This document shows, piece after piece, positions 1 through 7,384 of a stretch of 39,798 bases of DNA. The position numbers and the translations under genes were made by a program. Under the pieces are notes generated by a model. That model did not search any database and was not told the origin of the DNA. It worked only from the letters and a program-made list of their open reading frames with translations. Source of the stretch: Amycolatopsis pittospori (lineage in GTDB: Bacteria > Actinomycetota > Actinomycetes > Mycobacteriales > Pseudonocardiaceae); assembly GCF_013870525.1 (NCBI RefSeq), contig NZ_JACBXD010000074.1:1-39798 (forward strand), written 5' to 3'. Each line of letters begins with the position of its first letter. Position 1 is the first letter of the stretch.

Positions 1-206
1 GGCAGCAGCGGCAGGTCGAGGCCGAGTCCGGTCAGCTCGCGGACGTGCCCCTCCGCGTCGCTGGTCAGTTCACGTAGATCGGCGACTGCTTCCTCGGCGA
101 CCTCGCGGTCGACCACCGGGCCGCCGCGCACCAGGAGAGCGCCCGTCGAGGCGGCCAGGGACCAGTCGACCATCGAACGCGTCTTGGTCGGCGTTTCCTC
201 ACTCAC
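1..206 (-). CDS. Zinc-dependent metalloprotease (DUF2342-type), N-terminal part
   Basis: Partial gene running off the left edge; about 68 residues are visible, beginning VSEETPTKTRSMVDWSLAAS and continuing through an Asp/Glu-rich helix ending in LTGLGLDLPLLP. This start region matches the actinobacterial family annotated as zinc-dependent metalloprotease or coenzyme F420-biosynthesis-associated protein (Rv3626c in M. tuberculosis). The catalytic HExxH part lies outside the window, so the assignment rests on the N-terminus and on position directly downstream of dacB, as in mycobacteria. The GTG at 206 is chosen because the frame opens there; an internal ATG twelve codons in is an alternative. 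It follows dacB by 76 bases on the same strand and may be cotranscribed with it. Confidence 0.7.
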   Translation of the reverse strand, partial: MSEETPTKTRSMVDWSLAASTGALLVRGGPVVDREVAEEAVADLRELTSDAEGHVRELTGLGLDLPLL

Positions 207-282
207 TCTTATGACGCTACCCGCTGAAAGGCCGAATTCCGCCTCGACTTCCTCACGCTCCGATTCCGGTCGCTCACCGAAC

Positions 283-2382
283 TCACCGGCAACCGCATTT
301 GTGCAGGGTCGCCGCGACGACGTCGAGCGCGGCCCGGCCCTTGTCCTGATCCGAGCCGGACGACATCAGCGCGAAGACCAGCATCCGGCCGTCGGTGTCG
401 AGCACCACGCCGGCCAGCGTGTTCACCCCGGAGAGGGTGCCGGTCTTGCCGCGCACCCAGCCGCGGCCGGCCGACGAGTTCGGATCGCCGTAACGCTTCT
501 CCAGCGTCCCGCTGCCGCCCGCGACGGGAAGGCCCGCCAGCAGCGGACGCAGCTTCGCCGTCCGCGGATCCTTGCCGTCCGGCGCCGCCGCGACCGAGAG
601 GACCTCGCTGAGCACCTTGGCCGGGATCTTGTTCTGATCCGAAAGGCCGCTGCCGTCGTTGATCTGGACACCGGTGAGGTCGAATCCGGCCTCCTTCAGC
701 ACGGCCAGCGTCGCCTTCGCGCCGCCGTCGAACGACGCTTCGCCGCCCTTCGCGAGCGCGATCTGGCGGGCGAGGACGTCGGCGAGCATGTTGTCCGAAA
801 GCTGCAGCAGCGAGTTGGCCAGCTCCGGAAGCGGCGGCGACTTGACCTCGCCGAGCACCTTCGCACCCTTCGGCGCCGTCGTCGTCCCACCGGCCTGGGC
901 TTCGAGTTTGCCCGCGATCTTCTGGGTCAGCGTCGTCGCCGGGTTCGCGATACGGGGAGCGTGGTCGTTCTTCGGATCGGTGCGGCCGCCGTCGGCCATC
1001 ACCGGGAAGACCGGCGCCATGTAGGTGTTCCCCGGCGCGGTGTCCTCCGGATCCCAGCCCTTCGCGGACGTCGGCCCCTTGAACAGGCTCGCGTCCAGCT
1101 GGACCTTGGTGATCTTGCCGCCGGAGGCCTTCTTGACCTGCGCGACGAGGTCGTCGACGTGGGCGGCGCCCGGGTACAGCGGCGAGTCGGTGCCCAGTGG
1201 CAGCGAGGTCAGTGACGTGTCGCCGCCCGCGACGAGGATCGCCGTGCCCGGGTCCGCGCCCTGGACGATCTTCGTCGGGATCTGCATCCCGTGGTCCAGT
1301 GAAAGGAGCGCGGCCGCCACGACGAGGATCTTCGTGGTCGACGCCGGGGTCAGCGGAGTGCCGGAGTTCTTGTCCCAGAGCACGTCACCGGTCGCCGGGT
1401 CGACGACGACGCCGGTGAGCGTGCCGAGATCCGCGGAACCGGCGGGCCCCTTGAGCGCGGCCGTGAGGCCCGCCTTGGTCGGTGCGGCGCCGTTGATGTC
1501 CGGACCGTGCAGGACGCGGGTCACGCCGGCGGGCTTCGGGATGTCGCCCTTCGGCGCGTTCGGCGCCCAGGGCAGGCCGAGCCGGTTCGACACCTTCGGC
1601 ATCGCGGAGGCGCCGCCCAGCCCGGCGAGCAGCAGGACGACGACCACACTCGTGATCACCAAGACCTTGCGCTTGCGCTTCTTGGGCTTCGGCGCGGGCG
1701 CGGCTTCGGTCTCCGCGGCAGGGGGCTCTTCGGAAGGCGGTTCGGACTGCTGGATGCCGACGGTCGCTTCGGAGTCGAAGCGCTCTTCGGACGGCTCGAT
1801 GCGGACAGGCCGCGCGTGCATGGTCGCGGAGGGGACCTGCGCCGGACGCGGCGGCTCGACCCGGATCTGCTCCGGACGGCGCTGCGGCTGCGGCTGATCC
1901 AGGCGATGTTCGATCCGCTGGGGTTCCTGGCGCTGGGGTTCCTGGCGCGGGGGCTCCTGGCGTTGCGGCTCGGGTCTCGACGGTTCGGGCCGCGGTTCGC
2001 GGCCCTGCGGCGTACCCCGGTCGAACTGGTCCCAGTCCGGCGTGTCCGCGCGCTGCGGCTCGACGGGTTTGACGAAGACCGTCTTCGGCGCCTCGGGCTC
2101 CTTCGGCTCGACAGGCGTCGCGGGCTCGAAGGCGGACCATTTCGGCGTCGGGGTCACCGGGACGTCGGGTTCTTCGTCGTCATCGACGTCGACGACCGGG
2201 TTGAACCACGAACCACTTTCGGGTGTGACCTTGGGCACTGTCAGCTCTTCGGTCTCACCCTGCGCGAGCCCCGAGATAGGCAGCCAGGCCGTCGCCTCTT
2301 CGCCGCTCGCGGCGCCCTTGGGCTCGGCGGATGAGGTGTCCTTGTCGTCCGACGGCCACATCGGGACATCGTTTTCCGGCAC
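283..2382 (-). CDS. dacB: D-alanyl-D-alanine carboxypeptidase / endopeptidase, family S13 (PBP4 type)
   Basis: Removes terminal D-Ala or cleaves cross-links in peptidoglycan outside the membrane. The 699-residue product has three parts: a cytoplasmic, disordered Pro/Glu/Arg/Gln-rich region (about 1-235) with tandem RQEPQ-like units; a basic stop KKRKRK followed by one membrane helix (about 240-260); and an extracellular S13 domain with STTK (Ser348, Lys351), SDN (Ser529) and KTG (Lys646). All three penicillin-binding motifs are intact. The GTG start at 2382 is preferred over the longer frame because AAGGAG lies 6 bases upstream. It is the positional orthologue of Rv3627c, divergent from ppa. 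The long cytoplasmic tail is unusual next to E. coli DacB, which is periplasmic. Confidence 0.93.
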   Translation of the reverse strand: MPENDVPMWPSDDKDTSSAEPKGAASGEEATAWLPISGLAQGETEELTVPKVTPESGSWFNPVVDVDDDEEPDVPVTPTPKWSAFEPATPVEPKEPEAPKTVFVKPVEPQRADTPDWDQFDRGTPQGREPRPEPSRPEPQRQEPPRQEPQRQEPQRIEHRLDQPQPQRRPEQIRVEPPRPAQVPSATMHARPVRIEPSEERFDSEATVGIQQSEPPSEEPPAAETEAAPAPKPKKRKRKVLVITSVVVVLLLAGLGGASAMPKVSNRLGLPWAPNAPKGDIPKPAGVTRVLHGPDINGAAPTKAGLTAALKGPAGSADLGTLTGVVVDPATGDVLWDKNSGTPLTPASTTKILVVAAALLSLDHGMQIPTKIVQGADPGTAILVAGGDTSLTSLPLGTDSPLYPGAAHVDDLVAQVKKASGGKITKVQLDASLFKGPTSAKGWDPEDTAPGNTYMAPVFPVMADGGRTDPKNDHAPRIANPATTLTQKIAGKLEAQAGGTTTAPKGAKVLGEVKSPPLPELANSLLQLSDNMLADVLARQIALAKGGEASFDGGAKATLAVLKEAGFDLTGVQINDGSGLSDQNKIPAKVLSEVLSVAAAPDGKDPRTAKLRPLLAGLPVAGGSGTLEKRYGDPNSSAGRGWVRGKTGTLSGVNTLAGVVLDTDGRMLVFALMSSGSDQDKGRAALDVVAATLHKCGCR

Positions 2383-2549
2383 GCAACACTCCTTCATCCA
2401 CCGACCGGGGAAGGGGCCAAGCTCACATACGACCACATCGATGCGACCGCCCGAGCCCCCGTGGTCCACACTAGTGAAGACAGGACCATGATTTCGGTGA
2501 GCCGTCCGCGACGGCGGGGCGTACCAAAGACGAGAGCAGCGAGGCCGGC

Positions 2550-3068
2550 GTGGAATTCGACGTCACTATCGAAATCCCCAAGGGGGAGCGCAACAAGTAC
2601 GAGGTGGACCACAAGACCGGGCGCATCAAACTGGACCGCACCCTGTTCACCGCCACCCAGTACCCCGCCGACTACGGCTTCATCGACGACACCCTCGGCC
2701 AGGACGGCGACCCGCTCGACGTGCTGGTGCTCGTCCAGGAGCCGACCTTCCCGGGCTGCCTGATCCGCTGCCGCGCGATCGGCATGTTCCGGATGACCGA
2801 CGAGAAGGGCCCGGACGACAAGGTCCTCGCGGTCCCGACGAACGACCCGCGCCTGGAGCACCTGCGCGACATCCACCACCTGAACGAGTTCCACAAGCTC
2901 GAGATCCAGCACTTCTTCGAGGTGTACAAGGATCTGGAGCCGGGCAAGAGCGTCGAGGGCTCGAGCTGGGTCGGGCGTTCCGACGCCGAGGCCGAGATCA
3001 AGCGTTCGCTGGAGCGCGAGACCGACCGGCTGGCCAAGGAGGCCGTCGACGGTCCGTCGGCTCACTAG
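2550..3068 (+). CDS. ppa: Inorganic pyrophosphatase (soluble, family I)
   Basis: Hydrolyses pyrophosphate to phosphate in the cytoplasm, pulling biosynthetic reactions forward. The product is 172 residues, the usual size for bacterial family I enzymes. It starts MEFDVTIEIPKGERNKYEVD and carries the metal-binding signature DGDPLDVLV plus the conserved KGP-DDK-V stretch. The start is GTG with only a weak purine-rich stretch (GAGCAGCGAGG) upstream. The gene is transcribed away from dacB, matching Rv3628 next to Rv3627c. It ends at a strong hairpin shared with the convergent glyA gene. A second, membrane-bound pyrophosphatase is encoded at 32487-34781. Confidence 0.97.
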   Translation: MEFDVTIEIPKGERNKYEVDHKTGRIKLDRTLFTATQYPADYGFIDDTLGQDGDPLDVLVLVQEPTFPGCLIRCRAIGMFRMTDEKGPDDKVLAVPTNDPRLEHLRDIHHLNEFHKLEIQHFFEVYKDLEPGKSVEGSSWVGRSDAEAEIKRSLERETDRLAKEAVDGPSAH

Positions 3069-3078
3069 TTCTCCGAAC

Positions 3079-3123
3079 CGAAGGGGCCCTTCATCGCATC
3101 TGACGCGGTGAAGGGCCCCTTCG
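3079..3123. terminator. Convergent-gene hairpin, TGAA/TTCA family (copy a)
   Basis: Arms of 19 bases (3079-3097 and 3105-3123) pair with one G/A difference around a 7-base loop. It lies between the stop codons of ppa and glyA and could terminate both. It has no U-tract and shares the core TGAAGGGCCCCTT with other hairpins in the window. Confidence 0.75.
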
Positions 3124-3170
3124 CGTTCCGCCGCAGTTAGTCGACTACTTGCGGCCGTCTCAAGCTCCGG

Positions 3171-4439
3171 CTAGGCCGAGTAACCCGGGATCGGGAAGGG
3201 CGCCAGGAACTCGCGGATCTCGGCGGCGATGGTGTCCAAAGCGGACTGTTCCTCGCCCGCCGCCGCGGTGACCGTGCGGTCGATCCAGTCGGCGACCTGC
3301 ACCTGGTGCTCCGGCCGGAGCCCGCGGGTGGTGATCGCGGAGGTGCCGAGCCGGATGCCGGACGGGTCGAACGGCTTGCGCGGGTCGAACGGGACGGTGT
3401 TGTAGTTCAGTTCGATGCCGGCACGGTCCAGCGCCTGCGCGGCGGGCTTGCCCGGCACGTTCTTGTTCGTCAGGTCGATCAGCAGCAGGTGGTTGTCGGT
3501 ACCGCCGGACACGAGGTCGTAGCCGCGTTCCACCAGCGCCTCGGCCAGCGCCTGCGCGTTGGCGACGATCGCGTGCGCGTAGTCGGAGAACTCCGGCTTC
3601 TGCGCCTCGCCCAGCGCGACGGCGATCGCCGCGGTGGTGTGGTTGTGCGGACCGCCCTGCAGCCCTGGGAACACCGCCTTGTCGACGGCCTTCGCGTGGT
3701 CGGCGTCGGAAAGGATCATCGCGCCGCGCGGGCCGCGGAGCGTCTTGTGCGTGGTCGTGGTGATGACCTGGGCGTGCCCGACCGGCGACGGGTGCGCGCC
3801 ACCGGCGACGAGGCCGGCGATGTGCGCGATGTCGGCGACCAGGACGGCGTCGACCTCGCGGGCGATCTCCGCGAACGCCGCGAAGTCGATGGTGCGCGGG
3901 ATGGCGGTGCCGCCGGCGAAGATCAGCTTCGGCCGGTGCTGCAGCGCGAGTTCGCGGACCTGGTCGAGGTCGACGCGGCCGGTCTCCTTGCGGACGCCGT
4001 AGCGCACCGGCGTGAACCACTTGCCGGTCGCGGACACGCTCCAGCCGTGCGTGAGGTGGCCGCCGTCCGGCAGCGCCATGCCGAGGACGGTGTCGCCCGG
4101 CTTCGCGAACGCGAGGTACACGGCGAGGTTCGCCGGGGACCCCGAGTACGGCTGGACGTTGGCGTGGTCGGCGCCGAAGACGGCCTTCGCGCGCTCGATG
4201 GCGAGGGTCTCGACCTGGTCGATGAGCTGCTGGCCCTCGTAGTAGCGCTTGCCGGCGTAGCCCTCGGAGTACTTGTTCGTGAGCACGGTGCCGGTCGCTT
4301 CGAGCACGGCCTGGGAGACGTAGTTCTCGGACGCGATCAGGCGGATCTTGTCGTGCTGGCGCTTCGCCTCGTCCTCGACGAGGCCCGCGATCTGCGGGTC
4401 GGCGGCGGCGAGCGCGGAAAGTTCGGGCTGGTGTGTCAT
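3171..4439 (-). CDS. glyA: Serine hydroxymethyltransferase
   Basis: PLP enzyme interconverting serine and glycine and supplying 5,10-methylenetetrahydrofolate. The 422-residue product has the expected length, the N-terminal motif KIRLIASENYVS, the glycine-rich YAGKRYYEG substrate loop and the Schiff-base lysine Lys232 within TTTTHKTLRGPRG. The ATG at 4439 is preferred over a longer frame because AGGAG stands 8 bases upstream and the protein then starts like its relatives. It follows the CGNR-like gene by about 110 bases on the same strand, so readthrough from the L11-like gene is possible, but it probably has its own promoter in that gap. Confidence 0.97.
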   Translation of the reverse strand: MTHQPELSALAAADPQIAGLVEDEAKRQHDKIRLIASENYVSQAVLEATGTVLTNKYSEGYAGKRYYEGQQLIDQVETLAIERAKAVFGADHANVQPYSGSPANLAVYLAFAKPGDTVLGMALPDGGHLTHGWSVSATGKWFTPVRYGVRKETGRVDLDQVRELALQHRPKLIFAGGTAIPRTIDFAAFAEIAREVDAVLVADIAHIAGLVAGGAHPSPVGHAQVITTTTHKTLRGPRGAMILSDADHAKAVDKAVFPGLQGGPHNHTTAAIAVALGEAQKPEFSDYAHAIVANAQALAEALVERGYDLVSGGTDNHLLLIDLTNKNVPGKPAAQALDRAGIELNYNTVPFDPRKPFDPSGIRLGTSAITTRGLRPEHQVQVADWIDRTVTAAAGEEQSALDTIAAEIREFLAPFPIPGYSA

Positions 4440-4550
4440 CGGACGTACTCCTGCCAGAGACGGCCGAACCCAGGCGCGCGGTACCGGCCTCGTCGTCGCT
4501 TCCCGGTGGTGCTCCACCTCAAATGGCGCCAGTCGCTGGTGCGGACCAGA

Positions 4551-4970
4551 CTAGTGCACCCCGCTGGAGCGGGACTCGGCATGCGGACGATGTCCGGCGC
4601 ACCATCGGCGGCTGCATCCGGAGGTGCGGTCACAGAACGCCTGTGCGCAGACGGCGCAGCGTTTGACCCGCCGCCAGCCGCCGAAAGCGACCAGTTCCGC
4701 GAGCCCGGAGGCGCCCGAGACCAGGTCTCCGCAGCCCGGCCACGGCGTCACCTGCACTACGCGCCAACCGTTTTCCGCGACGACCAGCCGGGGCGCGGCA
4801 CCGGTGCCGGCGAGGATCCGGTTGAGCCGATTCGCGGCCGCCTGTTCGTCGGGAAGCGCGGCGACCACCCCGGCGAGCCACGGATTCCCTTGCGCCAGCA
4901 GCCTTTCCGCGACCTCGAGTTCCGGGTCGAGGTCTCGGAAAGGCGGGACGATCACATGCTTGCGCGTCAC
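4551..4970 (-). CDS. Small CGNR-like zinc-finger protein, degenerate finger
   Basis: A 139-residue protein whose C-terminus has five cysteines in KRCAVCAQAFCDRTSGCSRR followed by WC and GHRPH. The layout resembles the CGNR zinc finger of actinobacterial ABATE/CGNR proteins (CxxC...RRWC...CGNR), but the CGNR tetrad itself is missing and the chain stops soon after. The N-terminal 90 residues are acidic to neutral, with the stretch ENGWRVVQVTPWPGCGDLV. Its ATG overlaps the stop of the L11-like gene by four bases (ATGA), so the two are translationally coupled and probably act together. The function is unknown; nucleic-acid or rRNA binding through the finger is a guess from the partner. Confidence 0.6.
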   Translation of the reverse strand: MTRKHVIVPPFRDLDPELEVAERLLAQGNPWLAGVVAALPDEQAAANRLNRILAGTGAAPRLVVAENGWRVVQVTPWPGCGDLVSGASGLAELVAFGGWRRVKRCAVCAQAFCDRTSGCSRRWCAGHRPHAESRSSGVH

Positions 4971-5398
4971 GGTTCTTCGATCGCGACACCCATCGACCGG
5001 GCGGTGCCCGCGATCGTGCGCATGGCCGCGCCGAGGTCGCCGGTGTTGAGGTCCGGCAGTTTCCGTTCGGCGATCCCGCGCAGCTGCTCCTGGGTCAGCT
5101 TCCCGGCGACCTCATGCCCTGGACGACCGGATCCCTTGCCGCCCAATGCCTTCTTGATGAGGAACGACGTCGGCGGGGTCTTCAGCCGGAGTTCGAAGGA
5201 GCGGTCTTCGAACACCGACACGACCACCGGGATGATCTCGCCGCGCTGTGCCGCCGTGGCCGTGTCGTAGGCCTTCTTGACCTCGACGAGGTTCACGCCG
5301 GTCTGGCCGAGCGTCTTCCCGAGGTCGACCACCGGCGCGTTGCCGGCGGCCAGCTCGAGCGTCGCCTCGTGTGTCTTCTTCTTCGACTTCGGTGCCAT
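4967..5398 (-). CDS. Divergent paralogue of ribosomal protein L11 (uL11 family)
   Basis: The 143-residue product aligns with L11 end to end: basic start MAPKSKKK, GQTGVNLVE, IPVVVSVFEDRSFEL, the KTPP turn, a GSG linker and C-terminal RNA-binding GTARSMG. It is not the usual rplK, which sits with nusG and rplA. In L11 the segment ANPSPPVGPALGQQG carries the prolines that contact thiopeptides and the GTPase centre. Here it reads NAPVVDLGKTLGQTG, one residue shorter, with P22, P23 and P26 (E. coli numbering) replaced by V, D and K. The gene has no Shine-Dalgarno; a MerR-type promoter directly precedes it. It may replace L11 on a subset of ribosomes, but this is inference. Confidence 0.85.
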   Translation of the reverse strand: MAPKSKKKTHEATLELAAGNAPVVDLGKTLGQTGVNLVEVKKAYDTATAAQRGEIIPVVVSVFEDRSFELRLKTPPTSFLIKKALGGKGSGRPGHEVAGKLTQEQLRGIAERKLPDLNTGDLGAAMRTIAGTARSMGVAIEEP

Positions 5399-5435
5399 GC
5401 GCCGAAGCTATGGTCTCCAGTTACTGGAGAGTCAA
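5399..5435 (-). promoter_or_regulatory. MerR-type promoter of the L11 paralogue
   Basis: On the minus strand, -35 TTGACT (5435-5430) and -10 TAGCTT (5410-5405) are separated by 19 bases. A perfect 17-bp dyad TCTCCAGTTACTGGAGA (5414-5430) fills that spacer. Overlong spacers holding the operator are the hallmark of promoters activated by MerR-family proteins. Only six bases separate the -10 box from the ATG, so the message should be leaderless. The -35 overlaps the carbonic anhydrase stop codon. Confidence 0.7.
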
Positions 5436-5953
5436 TCGATCTGTTTGACGCTCTCCGCGTGCCTGCGCGCGAGCTCCTGGTAGATGACGGCGTTGTGCTC
5501 GACCCAGCCGCGGGCGGTGCCGTCGAGCGGGACGTGTTTCTTCGCGGGGCTGCCCATGGCGACGGTCTCGGGCGGGATGACCATCCCCGGCGTCACCGTG
5601 GCACCGGCCGCGACCAGGGCCTTCGCCCCGATCTGCGCCTTGTCGAGCACGGTCGAGCCGTTCCCGATCAGTGCCTGCTCGCCGACCGTGCAGTCGTGCA
5701 CGAGGCATTGGTGGCCGACGGTGGCGTTCTTGCCGACCTCGGTCACACCGCCGTTGACGTGGATGACCGAGTTGTCCTGGATGTTGGCGCCCTCGCGGAT
5801 GAGGATCTTCCCGAAGTCGGCGCGCAGGACGGCGCCGTACCAGACGGAAGCGCCCTTCTCGACGACGACGTCGCCGATCAGGGTGGCGGTGGGGGCGATC
5901 CACGCTTCGGGATCCACCTGGGGGCGGTGCCCCTCGAATTCGAACAGCGGCAT
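5432..5953 (-). CDS. Gamma-class carbonic anhydrase-like hexapeptide-repeat protein
   Basis: A 173-residue left-handed beta-helix protein starting MPLFEFEGHRPQVDPEAW, with hexapeptide turns such as IGDVVVEKGASV and VGKNATVGHQCL. The GHQCLVHDC segment supplies the two histidines typical of the gamma carbonic anhydrase/YrdA/PaaY metal site at the trimer interface, with another histidine in HVNGG. CO2 hydration is likely but not certain, as many YrdA-like proteins lack proven activity. The frame stays open upstream to 6025, but those codons lie inside a hairpin repeat and read KASFPTLKVGKEAFTD, so ATG 5953 is taken as the start. Confidence 0.85.
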   Translation of the reverse strand: MPLFEFEGHRPQVDPEAWIAPTATLIGDVVVEKGASVWYGAVLRADFGKILIREGANIQDNSVIHVNGGVTEVGKNATVGHQCLVHDCTVGEQALIGNGSTVLDKAQIGAKALVAAGATVTPGMVIPPETVAMGSPAKKHVPLDGTARGWVEHNAVIYQELARRHAESVKQID

Positions 5954-5975
5954 GCCCCGCACCCTATGCCGAATA

Positions 5976-6028
5976 TCCGTGAAGGCCTCCTTCCCTACCT
6001 TGAGGGTCGGGAAGGAGGCCTTCACGGA
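5976..6028. terminator. Intergenic hairpin, TGAA/TTCA family (copy b)
   Basis: Arms 5976-5995 and 6009-6028 form a perfect 20-bp stem, with three further pairs inside. It lies just downstream of the zinc carboxypeptidase stop and upstream of the carbonic anhydrase start, and probably ends the former transcript. It is the only well-formed family member here that is not between convergent genes. Confidence 0.7.
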
Positions 6029-6041
6029 CAGCGGGCGGAGA

Positions 6042-7286
6042 TCAGCCGATGGCGGTGTTCAGGAGGAGGTCCACGGCCTTGTCGTTACGCGTGGTCTCCC
6101 GGACGATCACCTCGTCGGGCGGGTAGAAACCGGGGTTCGAACCCCGCGGGTACATCTCGAAGGTGAAGCTCAGGATCTTGTGGGTGCCCCACATCCAGTC
6201 GTCGATCGTCCCGTCCGTGATGTACAGGTCGCTCGACTGCTGCGGCGTGTAGCCGTTGGTCGCCGCCAGCTGCCTGCCCAGCTGTTGGAAGCGCTGCGCC
6301 TCGGCCGCCGTCATCCCCGGCGCGGTGTCGTTGTACGTGAAGCCGAACGGCCACAGGACGAGCTCCGAATAGGTGTGGAAGTCGATGCTCGCCTTGATCT
6401 GCTGGACGCCGCCGATCTTGCGCGAGTTGACGAAGTTGGACACGGCCCTGGTCTCCGGGGCGGAGAACGCCGAGGGACCGCGGTAGGTCTCGCTGGTCGT
6501 CGAGCCCGACGAACCACCGCAGCAGCCCCAGTTGTAGGCCCAGTTGCGGTTGGGGTCGGTGCCGTTGCCCTGGCGGTTCTTGCGCCAGTACTTGTAGCTG
6601 CCGCCGGAGATGTCGTACTCCGAGCCGTCCGGGTTGACGTTCGGGATCACGTAGATCTCGGTGCTGTCGACGAAGCGCTTGATCGCCGGGTCGGAGGCGT
6701 AGCCCTGGGTGAACCGGTTCACGATCCGCAGGCACATCTCGGTGGTGAGGTGCTCGCGGGCGTGCTGGTTGCAGGTGAAGAGGACTTCGGGCTCGTTCTC
6801 GTCGGTCGCGACGTTGTCGCTGATCTTGAGCATGTTGAGCGCGCGGTTCTGGTACGAGTTGCCGACGCTGCTCAGGCGCGCGATCGAGCCGTAGTTCGTC
6901 TGCGCGTTGCGCAGCTCTGTCGTCACCTCGGCGTAGTTGTGGAAGCCGGAGTCCGACGGCGGGAAGTCGTTGATCGCGTTCGTGCCGATCTTCTCGGACC
7001 GGTCGACGACGCCGCGCTGCTCGACGCGGAAGCCGAGCGCGCGGATCTTCGCCGCGTCGGACTCCTCGCCGACGATCGTCGTCGACGAACCGGAGGTACC
7101 GAAGACGTCGACGCCCAGCCGGGAGATCTGTGAGCGCTGCTGCGCGGTGCCGGTTCCGAAGACCTCGTAGATCTGGACCTGCGCGTCCGCGGCCTGCTGA
7201 TCGGCGGTCGCCGGACTCGCGGCGACCGGGATCGTGAACGCAGCGACGGCCGCGATCGCCACGGCCATGCACCGTCTTATGCGCAT
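6042..7286 (-). CDS. Secreted zinc carboxypeptidase, family M14
   Basis: Extracellular metallocarboxypeptidase that removes C-terminal residues from peptides. The 414-residue chain begins with a signal peptide (basic MRIRRC, hydrophobic core, cleavage near ASPATADQ), then a propeptide-like region, then the catalytic domain. Zn ligands are His175 and Glu178 in NQHAREH and His304 in IDFHTYSE; the general acid is Glu377 in FTFEMYPRG. The FEMYP motif and length resemble the carboxypeptidase T/SG group of secreted actinobacterial enzymes. The start is ATG with AGGAG 7 bases upstream. A TetR gene lies 98 bases upstream on the same strand, with an 18-bp dyad in the gap. Confidence 0.93.
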   Translation of the reverse strand: MRIRRCMAVAIAAVAAFTIPVAASPATADQQAADAQVQIYEVFGTGTAQQRSQISRLGVDVFGTSGSSTTIVGEESDAAKIRALGFRVEQRGVVDRSEKIGTNAINDFPPSDSGFHNYAEVTTELRNAQTNYGSIARLSSVGNSYQNRALNMLKISDNVATDENEPEVLFTCNQHAREHLTTEMCLRIVNRFTQGYASDPAIKRFVDSTEIYVIPNVNPDGSEYDISGGSYKYWRKNRQGNGTDPNRNWAYNWGCCGGSSGSTTSETYRGPSAFSAPETRAVSNFVNSRKIGGVQQIKASIDFHTYSELVLWPFGFTYNDTAPGMTAAEAQRFQQLGRQLAATNGYTPQQSSDLYITDGTIDDWMWGTHKILSFTFEMYPRGSNPGFYPPDEVIVRETTRNDKAVDLLLNTAIG

Positions 7287-7353
7287 CGTCGTCTCCTAGC
7301 TCTCAGGCAAGGGAAGGGAACCTCACCATGGCCGGAGCCGGACGGACCGAACA

Positions 7354-7371
7354 ATCCGTAACGGTACGGAT
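7354..7371. promoter_or_regulatory. Candidate TetR operator upstream of the M14 peptidase
   Basis: ATCCGTAACGGTACGGAT is a dyad with perfect 7-base half-sites around ACGG. A second palindrome, ATACGTAT, follows at 7375-7382. Both lie between the TetR stop codon and the M14 peptidase start, about 70-95 bases upstream of the latter, where a promoter is expected. Binding by the adjacent TetR is inference. Confidence 0.45.
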
Positions 7372-7384
7372 CTAATACGTATCT

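Noticed and set aside
5954..6025. N-terminal extension of the carbonic anhydrase reading KASFPTLKVGKEAFTD
   Set aside because: These codons are the translated hairpin repeat; the same peptide appears from copy c at 8793-8839. The real start fits ATG 5953.
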